A DNA stretch of 64,000 nucleotides from Erigeron canadensis (Eukaryota > Streptophyta > Magnoliopsida > Asterales > Asteraceae). Of the stretch, positions 50,557 through 63,185 are shown piece after piece. The first letter of the stretch is position 1. Each line of letters begins with the position of its first letter. Where the stretch lies: assembly GCF_010389155.1 (NCBI RefSeq), contig NC_057766.1, forward strand, positions 35,969,516 through 36,033,515, written 5' to 3'. Made by a program: the position numbers and the translations under genes. A model generated the notes under the pieces. That model was given only the letters and a program-made list of their open reading frames with translations, had not been told where the DNA came from and did no database searches.

Positions 50557-53500
50557 CTACTGGAAGAGCCTGAAGACAAAGACTGGAGTATGGAAGTCTA
50601 TGAACTTCTTTTGAGGCTCCAGAGCTTGTAAGTATATATTTTCTCTCGGTTCTTCTCTAACTCCGCTTTGTGTGGCATATTCCATTGCCATCTCGTAGTC
50701 CACCTGTAAGCATTAATCAACATAAAAATAATCCTCAATAAATTTTTGTTTGTTTGATTATATGAAATTTACATCCACTGATCCAATCAAATAGATAAGA
50801 GACTACTAAGCATACATTTAAGCAGGTTTTCGATCATATAGAGAGACATAAGAGAAATTTCTTACCTGCTCCACATGCTGAGCAAGCTTTTCACTCAGGA
50901 TTTCTTTTGTTACTACACGACTGGAAACCTTCTGCAGAAATTCTGCATCTTCATCCTTGATCTCCAGGCGTTTCTTCTTATTTGCATGCAGCTGTGATCC
51001 CTCTTTCAATATTGAGTAGATAGCACCTGTAGCATCACCAATGTACCTAAACAAATAAAGAACTCAATGTATAAGCTAACTTGCAGATATATATGCATAT
51101 ATCGATATACAAGCTGCAGAACTTACTTGCTTAAATTTCTTTTTCTCTCTTGCTGCTCACGGGCCTGAATTTTCTTCACTATTTTTGACTTTAGCTGAAT
51201 GCAGCACTGTTTAAGGGAAGACTGGAAAATAAAGGTTGTTAACAAAAGGAAGCTTTCATACTTTTAAGACAATACTGAGGCAATAATACCAAGGCGAACC
51301 CACCTTGACGGCATTAGCAATCTCACTTATGTCATCTCCAATATATTCCTTTCCGGTCCCTTTAAAAGGAATTTTGGTGCTTACAATGCTAACAAAAACA
51401 CCGATCTTGTCTTGTGTCTGGTTAATTTTGTAACTGTTCCAACTGAAAGATGATAGCATGTAAAGAAAACTGTTGCTGAGATAGGAATAGCAGACATTGA
51501 AATTTAAAACTTAAGAGCCTTACTTGATTCTCTTCATAGCAGTTCTGGTGACAACATCAGCACCTTGCTCAAACAGCAACGGAATCCGATTAGCAAACCG
51601 GAAGATATTTAAACCCTAAAATTTTGATAGCCATGAAAACTCATAACGTAATATTTAGGATCACTCATATATTCATGTAAAGCAATGGTAGTGGTAGAGT
51701 TGCTATAATGCAAATGGGGTATCATCACAGAAAGAAACAAACTTACTTGCTTGACATCTTTTCCACCCACGCTCACTCCAGCTTCCACAATGAACGGGTG
51801 TCCTTCGAATACCTGAGCACTGCAATTGAACATTAATCCCAGATGTTTTTAACATCATGCTAATTTAGGATGTCTTGTAAAATAATAGGTTGGGTGAAGT
51901 TTTGGGTACTTCATGTATGATCTTACCTTGCAGTATAAGTTGCAACCATGTCTGGGTGCAGTTCCTTAATGATACCCAAGCGGAGGTTGTACTCCCCTGC
52001 AGGACTAAGACACTATAAAGAAACAATGTTATCTATGAAGCTTCAAAATTATGAAAACCTTTTTTTTAGAAGTAATCTGTATAGCACTATGTTAACTAAC
52101 GTAAATTTCAAATGAATCAACAATATTCGATAATTAAGAGTATCTTACATCACCACTAGGATCATCAAACTTGGCTTGCCGAAACAACTGATGGATGCGA
52201 ACAATTTGCTGCTGAGTCAGTGACTTGACTGGTGTTTTGGGGCTGAAATCTGGACCCATTTCTCCTGTAACATGATAAACATAGCCATTGACTTCCCAAT
52301 GTCAAACATTATATCGAAAGGACAGAAACGTATCTAAAATATAGCAATTCGGCTGTCTAACTGCATATTATACTAGAAGAGAGAGAAATTTATTATACCA
52401 ATCAATCGTTCAGCATGCAACTTCCCAATGTTTACAAACTCACTCTGAAGAAATTGCAAAAGGAACTGCTTTGAAGTTTCACCAATGAGGCGTTTGATTA
52501 GAAGTAAATCCACAGCTGATGGATGATATTTTGTTTCAAGAGGAGCTGCAGGCATTACATCTGTTCTCCTCGCAAAGCTTATGCTGACATTTTTACTTCA
52601 AAAATATGAAGAAAAACTGTATTAATAGACATGATAACAAGATTCCTCTATAATCAATGAAATTATATGGTAAGAGGGAGTACTCTGATGTTTCTGATAC
52701 AAATCGAAACATGAATTGGGCATATGGAGTAATAACAGCCATTTGACGCATATAATGCAATATCTTAGACTGCAAACACCAAAGGAAGTGTTGGTTAAGA
52801 GATAACGGCATGCTGGCTCAGAATTTGAAATTGAAGAAAGGCATATTGTCTCATGATCATATTGAACATAACTAAGATCGAATAGAACCAGTAAGTGATA
52901 CATATTACATACACGATATGTTGTCCAGTTTCCCTCAATTACAACTTGGATCTCAGCTCCGTGCCATTGCTCCTTGTCATCTCTCTTCTCATGCAAATGA
53001 ATATGAGGAATGTTCCTGATTATGTAAGAAGGTAATCAAAAAATTAGATCACTGGCTTAGCACTGATATAAGTTTTGATCAGCCGTTTACGAGCAATAAT
53101 ACATGAGCTAGAATTATACCGATGAATATCTATATCCAGCCTGCAGAACGAAGTGTAGCTTTGACTCTTCATCGATGAGGAAATCTCAATAGGTAGTCCT
53201 GTACTCATCTTTGACCAAATTAATGCCTGAAAGAAACATAAATAGATCTTACATGCATAAAATTCATCGCGATAGATACTTCATCAATACCACCAGAAGG
53301 GAAGGGAAGGGAATGTAGCGATCTAAAATAATACCATGAATACAGTTAAAAAATTCAAATATTCTATCATTGTACAGGCCTAACTAGGATATCTAGTGCC
53401 AAAGCAGACAGGATAACTATTTCACCATACAAACACATGTATAGTCACAGATACATTTATGCATGCCTCGTGTCATACATACCATTTTTGCACCAAGTCC

Positions 53501-55635
53501 GAACTTTCCACGTGTTTGCTTCAATCCATACTTTGTTCCAGATAAAACTGGTCGGCATTTATATATTAGATAATTAGAACAAGAAATATGAAAATGGTAC
53601 AAAACTCATGCAGAATCTCAGTATGACAAGTCGAGGGACATATAGCATAAGCACGATATATTCAATATATCAATGAACATGAAAGTAGATAACTAAACCT
53701 CGTCCAAACATATTTGGGATATCATCATGGGACATTCCTCTTCCATTATCCTACATAAATTTCATAATATAGGTCATAGTCTGAACAACAAAAACAACCT
53801 AAGTGGCATCCAACAAAATTATCACTAATCTGAAGAATCACAAAAAATGGTTTGAAAAGGAAATATGTAGACCTTACAAGTGACCCTGTAAAATGAGGCA
53901 TCACCCCGACCCTTAATGGCCTTAGAAGAAGCGGGTTCTTTTACTTTCTTCCCGAGGGCAACATTTTTAGCCTGAACTTCTTGAAAACGAGCTTCTTTGG
54001 CAAGGCGTTTCTAGCATTTATGATAAAAAGCAGAGGAACAAGAACATAAGTGAAATTCAAAAAATGATCCATGCTGAACAGCTTCACCGCTAGCAAGTAA
54101 TGGAAAACTTATGGTATAACTATATAAATTCAAAAAATATCAAGTTTTTGAAACTCATTCACTAACGTGTGTATGACTCTATGGTTCACTTAATAACATT
54201 AAATAAATTTCAATTTGATATGACGATGATTAATATCTTCTGTGTACCCCTTTAGTGACATAAGTAAAGCTTAACTGGTATAATATAATGTACTTCTACT
54301 GCATTCATACAAACAATGAAATGGAAGATCATGTAACTTGTTCTGTGCCTTGGTAACCAATATGGGTTGGACCCTCGTGCAAATGGTATATTCACACTGG
54401 TCTTTGGAAGAATGAAACATAAAATATATAAACGCTAGTTTAAATGGGTGGAAAAGTTACACTAATTAGGTTTTGTTTATGATTTCACATATATATGGTT
54501 TGTGTATATGTGAATTTGTATGGAACTTGGCCATATTACTTGTACTGAACTATTTTTGAGGAATACTAAGCTAACCAGGGTAAACCCTTTTTACCTAAAA
54601 AAAAGTTACACGTCTAGCATTCTATTGAACTTTATAATAATGTTATGATCAACTTAGCCATCAGCAAAATCCTAATAATAAAGCAGGTCATCAACCAATT
54701 CAACGTTCAAAACTCAAACTAAGAATGAACAAACCTCACGAGCCTTGTCGGTCTCAAAATCACCATACAATGCCTCATCAATTCGCTCCCGGTCAATCAG
54801 ACCAATCATAGAATTGAATTTGCTTCTATTAATCTCCTCACTATAAAAACCAAAACAACACAAGAAGTAACAATTACGCTAATAATTACACGTTCATACC
54901 ATGAAACAATATATATGCACACATAACACTTGGTCACTTACATTGTTACTTCAACAAACGGAAGCTCTGCAATGGACTCTGCAGAATCAAGCGCGTTTTC
55001 AACAAGCTCTCTCACTGTAGTGTAAAGTGATTTCCCAGGCTGATATTCATTCAGACAATGTCAAACACAACTTCTTTTTTCATTTAACAACCGTACGTGT
55101 ACAAAATAGAAAAATCACATATTTTAAAATACTTCCATGGTATCAACAAAAACATTCATAAGAAACCGAATTCAAATGCAACATAAACTTGAAAAAGCTC
55201 CTTTTTTAGCATTTCATAGTTATAACTTATTGCTCATCATGAATTTTCAATATCTAACAAAATTTATATTATAATTTGTAACTAATAATGATAATATCAA
55301 GTATACAGTCATACTACTAAACATATATTATAATATTATTAGAATAATGTATAACTATTGTTAAACATATACATACAGATAGAGTTAACTTACATTATCA
55401 AATCCAGCAATGTTTTTATTCTCAGCAAAAAACTCTGCCGGAGATTCTGCAACCAAAAAAAAAAAAGAAAATTAAAATACGGATTAATAGGCTTTATATA
55501 AAAGCTGAATTGAATGAAGGAGAGAGATAGACAGTGACTTTGTTTGAGAGCGCTGGCTTTAGGTTTCTGGACAGCTTTCGATTTGCCTTTTTTAGTCTGT
55601 ACCGGACTTTCTTCACTGCTATCGCCGCCGTCCAT
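50557..55635 (-). CDS. TOP6B: DNA topoisomerase VI subunit B
   Basis: Nineteen coding exons (minus): 55635-55539, 55446-55394, 55039-54942, 54840-54735, 54010-53873, 53750-53699, 53547-53483, 53226-53120, 53015-52913, 52769-52684, 52595-52399, 52264-52149, 52012-51927, 51819-51747, 51615-51524, 51442-51304, 51221-51127, 51046-50866 and 50703-50557. The sum is 2031 bases, or 676 aa, close to the ~670 of Arabidopsis TOP6B. GHKL ATPase motifs are present: ENALDSAE (64-71, with Asn65), DNGRGM (165-170) and GKFGLGAKM (195-203). The transducer portion includes WNSYKINQTQDKIGVFVSIV and KGTGKEYIGDDISEIA. The first ~35 residues are a Lys/Ser-rich leader. With TOP6A (SPO11-3) it makes the nuclear type IIB topoisomerase needed for endoreduplication and cell expansion. 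All catalytic motifs are intact. Confidence 0.96.
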
Positions 55636-55966
55636 CGGATTTGATCAGTCAAAATTGGGGGAATTGTGGGGGCGGGAAGGGTTTTCGTCAACACTCAAAA
55701 GTTATTCACACAGAGAGTGAGTTCATAGCTAATTTATGTGACGGGATTGGGTTTATTACTATGTATTTATTATGTGTCTAAATTTAATAGACTTCTAAGT
55801 CCTAAATTTTATAAAATTAATGAACACTAAAGATATGTCTCTTCTAGGTTATTTATATGCACAATAAATATTAACTTTTTTTTTTTTTAAGTCTAAATCA
55901 ATATTAACTAATTAATGTATGTAAATAAAAGGCTTTGAGTTCAAATCATAAATAGATGAATTTGTT

Positions 55967-56569
55967 GGGGTGAGTAAAAACCAAATTAAATATCGAAAAA
56001 AACTGAAGAACTAAATCTAAAAACCGAACTGAACCCATTGGTTTGATTTTGGTTTTCTAAAAAACGAACTGTTAGGTTCAGGTTTCGGTTACATATGCTA
56101 AATCGACTGCTAAAACCGAACCAAAAACCATATTTATTTTAGTTTTTAAAAATTTATATCATTATATCTATAACTAGTTTATTTATTTTTATATTATTAG
56201 TGGTATAAACTAAAAATAAATAAAATAGTAAATCATGTATATACGAAGCTGAGCTTATAATTACATTTAAGTTTCAACATTTAGCACGTATGTTTATAGT
56301 ATTTGGACGTTTAAGATTAGACAAAATGATAAATAATAGTACATATTTATGTTAAAACATGTCGGACTACTCATTTGATTGGTCACAAAAAACCATCCGT
56401 CCCGAAAGTAGAATGACATGTATTAGAGAAAAAAGAAAAAAAAATACCCCAAAAGCAAACCCTAACCCAGACGAACTAAAACCGAATCCCAATGGTTTTT
56501 GGTTTTCAAGAACCGAAAGTTTTCGTTTGGGTTTCGGTTTTGGGTCAAAACCGACCCAATCTCACCCTT
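55967..56569. mobile_element. hAT-like non-autonomous element
   Basis: The ends GGGGTGAG (55967-55974) and CTCACCC (56561-56567) are inverted. Just inside each end are runs of AACCGAAC / GGTTTTCGGTT-type sequence (AAAACCGAACTGAACC on the left, GGGTTTCGGTTTTGGGTC on the right), typical of a widespread plant hAT MITE class. No clear target-site duplication was found and there is no transposase. Confidence 0.45.
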
Positions 56570-56929
56570 GGTATATGGTGAATACTGAAACTTAGAGGTT
56601 TTTGGTTCAAATCTTAGTATGAATAAAATGATTTTAAGAATGAGGACAATGGTTTTTTCAGCATGGTTCTCTCAAATTGAAGTTGTGTATTTAAAGAGAC
56701 ATTTTGTTGAGCCTAATATTAACTAACTATTTAATATGAAATTGTCAGTTTAAAAAAAAAGTTAACATGAAAATTTATGAAAACTAATATTTATTTAATA
56801 CTAACATTTAAAATTGAATACTCTTTTCACTAGCAATCACTAAATGTGGTGATGTTATCCTTAGTTTTGTTCCTACGTTAAATTTGTATAAGTACGCGAA
56901 TTGAGTGGATACAACTACAATATTGTTGT

Positions 56930-57190
56930 TTAAATGTCTATTCGGTGCGAAGGGTTACGATAAAGCAGTGTGAAAGCTTGGATCACAAAACAGAATCAGC
57001 GTTTTCAAAATAGATTATGCGTTTTCAAAACTGCGTTTTGAAAAAACAGGTAAGTACATGCTTCTCCAAAACTGTGTTTTCATAGCCGATAATCACTTTT
57101 TCATACAAACACTTTTCTAGATTATTTGCGTTTTACAAACGCAATAATCAGATAATCACTTTATAACTCAATCACAAACACCCTCAAACA
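56930..57190. repeat. Dispersed repeat with GCGTTTTCAAAA inverted motifs
   Basis: Contains GCGTTTTCAAAATAGATTAT, GCGTTTTCAAAACTGCG and, further right, the opposite-sense GCGTTTTACAAACGC and AATCAGATAATCAC, ending near CAAACACCCTC. This pattern of nested half-palindromes and a CAAACACCC edge is characteristic of a common plant MITE class. Precise ends are not determined. Confidence 0.4.
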
Positions 57191-57622
57191 ACTTCAAGTT
57201 AGTTCGTGTTGGATATTATGTTGTACATTTTTTCTATTTCTTTTAAAACAAAATTTGTTGATCTATCGCATAGTACAAATCAAAAATCTTTTAAGTTGGT
57301 TTTTAACATAATAGATCATGTTGAGATTGTGTGAGAATATACAAAATGAGACTTCATTGTAGGCCCTTTATATTACTAAATATTTTATCTTTCTTATTTC
57401 ACAAAACACTCGATATGACTTGTCATGCATTAACCATTTCCATCCTTTTGTAAGAAAAATGAGACACTAATCTTTACAACATGTGAATTTGTAGGAGTCT
57501 ACTACAGTGAGGAATTGAAGTTTGCAATAGACCTGGTTAAAAGTGTCCCCATATAATGGTTATCTCTATGAGAAAAAAAAAAAAAACAAAAAGGAAATTC
57601 AGGTTAATATATAATTTTGATA

Positions 57623-57887
57623 TCTATAATCTCTTATAACGCAAATTGAGTTAAGACATTAAACATTTTTTCAATATCTCAAAATACCTTCAATTTCTTT
57701 TTTCAACACTCTTCGCAATTTTTTTTTCCATAAAATTTTAGTTATGTGTGTATTTATCCTTAAAACATATCTTAAATCCTAACCCTTAAACATACCTCTT
57801 TCTTGAGCCTCCGCCCTCTCTCGCTAGCTCTGACACCACCGCCATCGTTAACATCATCATCGTTGCATTGTGCGGGCATACATCTAA
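57623..57887 (+). mobile_element. Helitron-like element (degenerate)
   Basis: The left end TCTATAATCTCTTATAACGC follows an A. The right side has GTTGCATTGTGCGGGCATAC and then CTAA, similar to the 3'-end block of the 3.8-4.9 kb elements (CTRR end). The base after CTAA is C and not T, and the hairpin is imperfect, so this is a tentative call. Confidence 0.4.
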
Positions 57888-58780
57888 CATTAATAGAGGA
57901 TTATGAACACAAATGTGGAAAGACTTGAACAAATTTCATAAGAACAGTAAAAAAAAAAAAGCATTATTATTTTGTTACAAGAAAAAAACAAACTTACTTA
58001 AAAGTTCAAAGCTATTAAAGGAAACGTACGTGGGTTGCCAATGTCCAATCCTCAAAGTCCCATCTTTGTTGATGATCGAAAGACACAATAGGTCCACATT
58101 ATGTCAAATGTCGGACATGGAAAATGTATATACAATAATTTAAAAATATAATTAACTGTATAATTAAATTATATGTCTCTTTATTGTGATTTTTATTACA
58201 TTAATATTGATAGATTTATGACTAACTGGGAACTTATAACCTTGGCTCGTATATGAAATAATGATGATATGGTATATGTAAATCACAGTCACTCGATACT
58301 AACTTGTCGGAATTTGAATTTGAATTTGAACTTGTCAAGTAGTACAAAAGATTTGAGACCATCTGTAAAATATAGTGCCCTTTGTCCTTGGCGTTAATCG
58401 ATCAAATGATGTAACAACCAAAATGATACGAGTTTAAGTCCCATGAAATGAAATGCAGTAATCGTGTGCGATCACATTTCTGGAATCTATATTTTGTAAA
58501 ATTCATTATACAAAAAACCTCTGTTTATCATCATAAACAATGTTGAATTAAGTAGTTAATATTTTGTTTTGAATGCAAAGACCAAGAATTCGATTTTCAC
58601 TTTTTTTCAAGGTCAGAAATCATTTTCTACTTTGAATATAACTTATAAGCAGTCTCTCTACCTTATATAGAAATAAAGTTTTAATCTATATCTAAATTTT
58701 CCTCATACAATAATGAGTTTTATTTAATTTACTTACTAACTATATATGCACCACAAATTAAGAAGAATTATGTTACGTTT

Positions 58781-58782
<2 letters not shown>

Positions 58783-58876
<94 letters not shown>
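58783..58876. repeat. (ATT)n microsatellite, about 31 units
   Basis: An uninterrupted 94-bp trinucleotide run. Reading frames across it give poly-Tyr or poly-Asn and are artefacts. It is likely to be highly length-polymorphic. Confidence 0.98.
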
Positions 58877-58877
<1 letters not shown>

Positions 58878-59892
58878 AAATATGAACAAAAACATTCCCT
58901 TTTGAACAGCGTACGTGCATTATTAATTGCTGGAGTAGCAGACAAGAAACCATGGCTTAGGTAATGGCATCACTAGACAAAAAAACAAGAAATATCTTAA
59001 TTATAAGATTTTGATAACAAGAAAATATCATTACGAACATTTAAGAAAAATGAACCCATCTATAAAACTTATCTAGATGGAATTAAAGGACCCTGATGTC
59101 TTAAAGACGTGTCAATACAAGAATCATATATATTTGAACATAATTTTTGAAACTTATTAGGAAACAGAAGAAGGTAGGCCTTGATTTGAACAAACGATCA
59201 ACATTCACAATACAAATTATCAATAAAGGTGAAATAAGGAATTATTGCAACTAATTAGTATGTTTTGTGGTGGTGGTTGATTTAGATTATGTGGTTAATA
59301 TTAAAAAACAATCACTGAAATATCCCGGTTAAGCTGTATACATCTGAGTTAAAGACTTGTCCAACTGAGCTAAATACTCATCTGTTACCGCATCCATTTT
59401 GTAATCTCTATCAAAGAGGAAAAAGAATTCAAATATGAAAGAGCATTGTGGTAAGAAATTAGAAAAAGGGATTATGGGATTCTATATGACCTTTTCGCGA
59501 CGATCAGTGGATCACTGGTTATATGTAATGAACTTGACAAATTACAATAGCTAAACCACATACATTAGCTTACAAATGAATTAAATAACACATGTGTTAT
59601 ACAAAACTTTCTACATTGAAATCTCCCTATCAACAAAACTAGCTAAAAACATCCAATTGGGCCGGTTCATCCCAACGGTTGTGCGAATTACCATGAATGC
59701 GTTAATAGGCAGACGGAATAAGTTTTACTACCACTCGGGTGTGATTTCTTGGCCTTGATCAACAGAAAAGCTAGCATAAAAGAATAAAAAGATTGTGGGC
59801 CGGGATTCTTTTTATTCTTGATCCCTACACAAAGTAGTACTACTACATATATATTTAATTAAGATCTATATATGCATGGATCACTACTAGTA

Positions 59893-60150
59893 CTAGTTAT
59901 GTGAAGGGTTTGATTTGCTAGGCGGCCGCTTCCTCAAACTATCTTGCACTGATGTTTGTGGCTCTTTCATGGCTGCACCCTTGAGCTTAGATGGATCTAT
60001 AGAAAGTGAATTGAGATGCGAACCTGCAGTCATCAATCTTCTTGATTGAAATCTTTCTCTGGAAATTATCGGTTTTTCGTAGCCAAATGATAAAGTGGAA
60101 AGATGTGAGAAGATTAAGCAAATTAGTAAGAACAAGACTTTGCAAGTCAT
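59893..60150 (-). CDS. Small secreted peptide precursor, CLE-like
   Basis: Intronless, 85 aa. A signal peptide is obvious: basic start MTCK, a hydrophobic core VLFLLICLIFSHLSTLSF, then a likely cleavage near FGYEK. The variable middle is followed by a basic C terminus ending RKRPPSKSNPSHN directly at the stop. Aligned to the CLE 12-mer (R-x-x-P-S/T-G-P-N-P-x-H-N), the last 12 residues share Pro4, Ser5, Asn8, Pro9, His11 and Asn12, but Gly6 is Lys and Pro7 is Ser. The HN end is also seen in GLV/RGF and IDA peptides, which fit less well. A TATA box (CTTATAAAAAG, minus strand, about 60341-60351) lies about 190 bp upstream of the ATG, giving a normal leader. Probable apoplastic signalling peptide for a leucine-rich-repeat receptor kinase; the family call is moderate. 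Confidence 0.7.
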   Translation of the reverse strand: MTCKVLFLLICLIFSHLSTLSFGYEKPIISRERFQSRRLMTAGSHLNSLSIDPSKLKGAAMKEPQTSVQDSLRKRPPSKSNPSHN

Positions 60151-60340
60151 GATTTGATTGATTTGTGTGTGCGATAGTGTTTGAATGTTGGTAATGAAAT
60201 TTGATAATGCTGAAAAAAAAGATCAAATAATGATGACTAAATAGGAGAAGGCATGGAAAGTTCTCTTCTTAAGAAAGATGGAGAATTATGGTTATTGAGA
60301 TGCAGCTTGTGCTCAAGTCTGACAAAGCATGTGTGATTTG

Positions 60341-60351
60341 GCTTTTTATAA
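60341..60351 (-). promoter_or_regulatory. TATA box of the CLE-like peptide gene
   Basis: CTTATAAAAAG on the minus strand, with an A/C-rich leader of about 160 bp between the expected start of transcription (around 60310) and the ATG at 60150. No in-frame ATG precedes it in the presumed leader. Confidence 0.55.
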
Positions 60352-61385
60352 GTATAATTTGAATATATAAATTTTTTTTTTAAAAAAAAAAGTATTATAG
60401 GGAAAGATACTAGTTTGAAGATAGTGAGAAGTTTGTTTTTTGTGTGTGTGCGCAAAATATGGCCCCCCTTGGTACTCTTCAGGCCTTCAACTATGCCTTA
60501 GCTATGAGCTGGTGTGGAGCAATATATGCTTAAGAGAGTGAAGTATAAAATAATTTTTTTAATATCTTTTGTGTAATTTAGTATAAATTTTATTTAATTT
60601 TTTGGTTTAATTAATAAGTTTTTGATAATTTTGATAATGAAATTACTCATTATTATTTTCGCCCCTGCCTATGAGTGTGTATGGACGGATATGAAACTCA
60701 TCGAAAAAAATGTCATTGTAAGGGCATTATGGTAATTGACTTGTTTTTCAAGAAGAAATCTGGTATAATACATGTCTAAAATGAAGATCAATGATTAACA
60801 GAAGAGTCAGCAAAAGTGTGTTAGTATGACCAATGTGAAATATGTGAGTCATATCTTCCCTTGTTCTTTAACAAGTTGGAAATTTTCAGGAGATGATCAT
60901 GTGAATCAGATTTGACTAATGGTGATTTATTCTCACATTTTTGCACAAATCTTTATAGAATAATAAGCAGCATGTGTGATCATGTGACTTCAACACATGA
61001 TACCAATTAGTTGCCTTCCTACGTATTTAAGATCTTAATTTTACTAGTAACTAAAAGAAAGATTCTAAAAGTACAAACACCCACAGCTCATCGATCATAG
61101 CCGGGGTAAGCTACATCATCTTTCTAACAAATCCATCTAGAGGCACAAAAAGCATTTCAAAAAGTTTAGTAAGTATATCATAATATAAGTTATCAATGTG
61201 TTATATATAGAGATGAAAAATTATCAAGTAAAATTTGTACCACAAATTTATATACTTTCGACTCCTATAGCTATGATGATCTAGGTATTGTTGTATGTGG
61301 AGAATGTTTGTTGCCAGTTGCCGGACGGGTACGAAGCCACCACTGTTTGACATCAATAACGTATTTTTAGTTTATTTAACTGTAA

Positions 61386-61390
61386 ACTGC

Positions 61391-61422
<32 letters not shown>

Positions 61423-61570
61423 TATACTGTGCGTACCCGCGCAATGCGGCGGCGTTAGCGGGGACGGCGGTTTTGTGTTGTCGGTGATGGTATTATTGGT
61501 GGTGGTAGCGGTGTCAAATGGTGTAGGATTGTAGGTTGATGTAAAGGTGATAGTGAAAATATTTTAGAAG
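61386..61570 (-). mobile_element. Helitron-like 3'-end fragment plus AT microsatellite
   Basis: A (TA)n run (about 61391-61416) is followed by GTACCCGCGCAATGCGGCGG and TTAGCGGGGACGGCGG. This is the reverse-strand form of the GC-rich 3' block seen at 4.1, 4.5, 4.8, 20.5 and 57.9 kb, and here it has the best preserved hairpin core. The far end was not identified. Confidence 0.45.
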
Positions 61571-63010
61571 ATAATGGTTGAAGTGTAAATTAGTTCATTA
61601 AAAACAAAAAATGTCCAAGGGCACTTTTGGTATTTCAAAGACAGAACTTTCTAAAGATTAAGACGGTTGAACTAATGACTTATTAACAAATTATATCATT
61701 CAATTTCATCAAATTGACTTTTGATGATGTCATCATTTAGATAAACTACAAATTAAAAATCCCGATAATCATTATCCAAATATATTATTATATTGATATT
61801 TATATTAATTTGTAAAAAAAGTCTCATTAATTTACACTTTTTTGTTTTTCATCAATAATTTACACTTTTTAGCCCTGAATATTTAATCTATATATATATT
61901 TAGTCATCAACTTGAGAGAATTCTTTAAAATTTGCAATCATTTAATTAATTAAAAAAAGTTCAAACATATGAAATATTGTGTACAAAAATTTATTTCAAA
62001 ACCTAATGACTTATTAACAAATATTATATTAGATTTTTATAAATTATAAATATTAATATTTAGTGTAATATTTAATATAAACATGAATTAAACTCTAGAT
62101 ACATATCTCAAACATAATAATAGATGACGATATATAACATCATCATTTTAAACACAATAGAAATTAGAAAACATTTGACGATCACATAACAAAACACGAT
62201 TTAGAACGGGGCATTACTTGAATACTAAATCCAAATCAATATGAACTCCATTCAAGATTAGTTTTGCGTATTAATGTTTAAAGTTACAATTGTCACTCAA
62301 ATCAAGAGTTCTAATTGTTATCAAAAAATATAAAAACAATTTTAATTGTTATCAAATTATTATAGGACATATGATTGAAAATAAACCTATGCGTATTATG
62401 GGTCCGCATCATGATCAGATACATATACTTGAATGTCAAGTACATAATTACAAGTATGTTTATATTTCAATTCTTAAATTTTTTCATAATAATATTACAT
62501 TATGAGTACACATGGTTTCAAAATAATCTATAATAGAGAAATTATTATATATAACATGTGCCTTGTGGAATGACTACGACAAACATATCAATCAATATGT
62601 CTAGGCTAATAATGACAGTGACGAACATCTTATTATTGTAATACAACTTGCAAAATATAACATTTAAAACCGTATTTCTACAAAATTCTAATTTATGATT
62701 TAAATGTATGAAGATTTAATATTAATAATATCGTAAGTTCCGTGTCCAGTGTTAGATACGAGTCTAAAATCTAGTATCACACTATTTCGTTGAACCAGAC
62801 TATTTTTTAACGGTTGTATCATTGTATGCTCTATAATGATTCCTGAGTGATCTAAGCTAAAATGCATTGGTGGAAAAATTTGAGAACAATTAACATTCAG
62901 ACTACATCTATACTATATCTTAATGACTTATAATTCATTTGATATTTTGAGATGTCTTAATTAACTTTGAAAATTCTTAAGTATTTCATTTTTAAATATT
63001 CTAAATAAGA

Positions 63011-63185
63011 AAATGACTAATTCTCCTAACAAAATAGTCTAAAGATCATCTTAACACTCTAAGAAGGTGACATGTGTTATCCACTAATTCTCTTTCCTAA
63101 TCTTGCCTCCTGATTTTTCCACATGTTATAATCCAATAGTTAGAAGGATCTTTAGGCTATTTTGTTAGGAAGATTAATCATTTCC
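63011..63185. mobile_element. MITE with long terminal inverted repeats
   Basis: The left arm AAATGACTAATTCTCCTAAC, then AAAATAGTCTAAAGATC, pairs with the complement of the right arm (AAATGATTAATCTTCCTAAC, then AAAATAGCCTAAAGATC), about 45 bp per arm with few mismatches. The spacer between the arms is only about 80 bp. There is no coding capacity. Superfamily unassigned. Confidence 0.7.

Larger units (their letters stand above)
55636..59892. other. Intergenic repeat-rich region upstream of TOP6B
   Basis: Contains the TOP6B promoter (next to 55635), the hAT-like, MITE-like and Helitron-like elements listed separately, and the ATT microsatellite. No additional gene was supported. The short frames at 57913-58143 and elsewhere have no domain. 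Confidence 0.5.

Noticed and set aside
58746..58964. Poly-Tyr and poly-Asn frames
   Set aside because: Translations of the ATT microsatellite.
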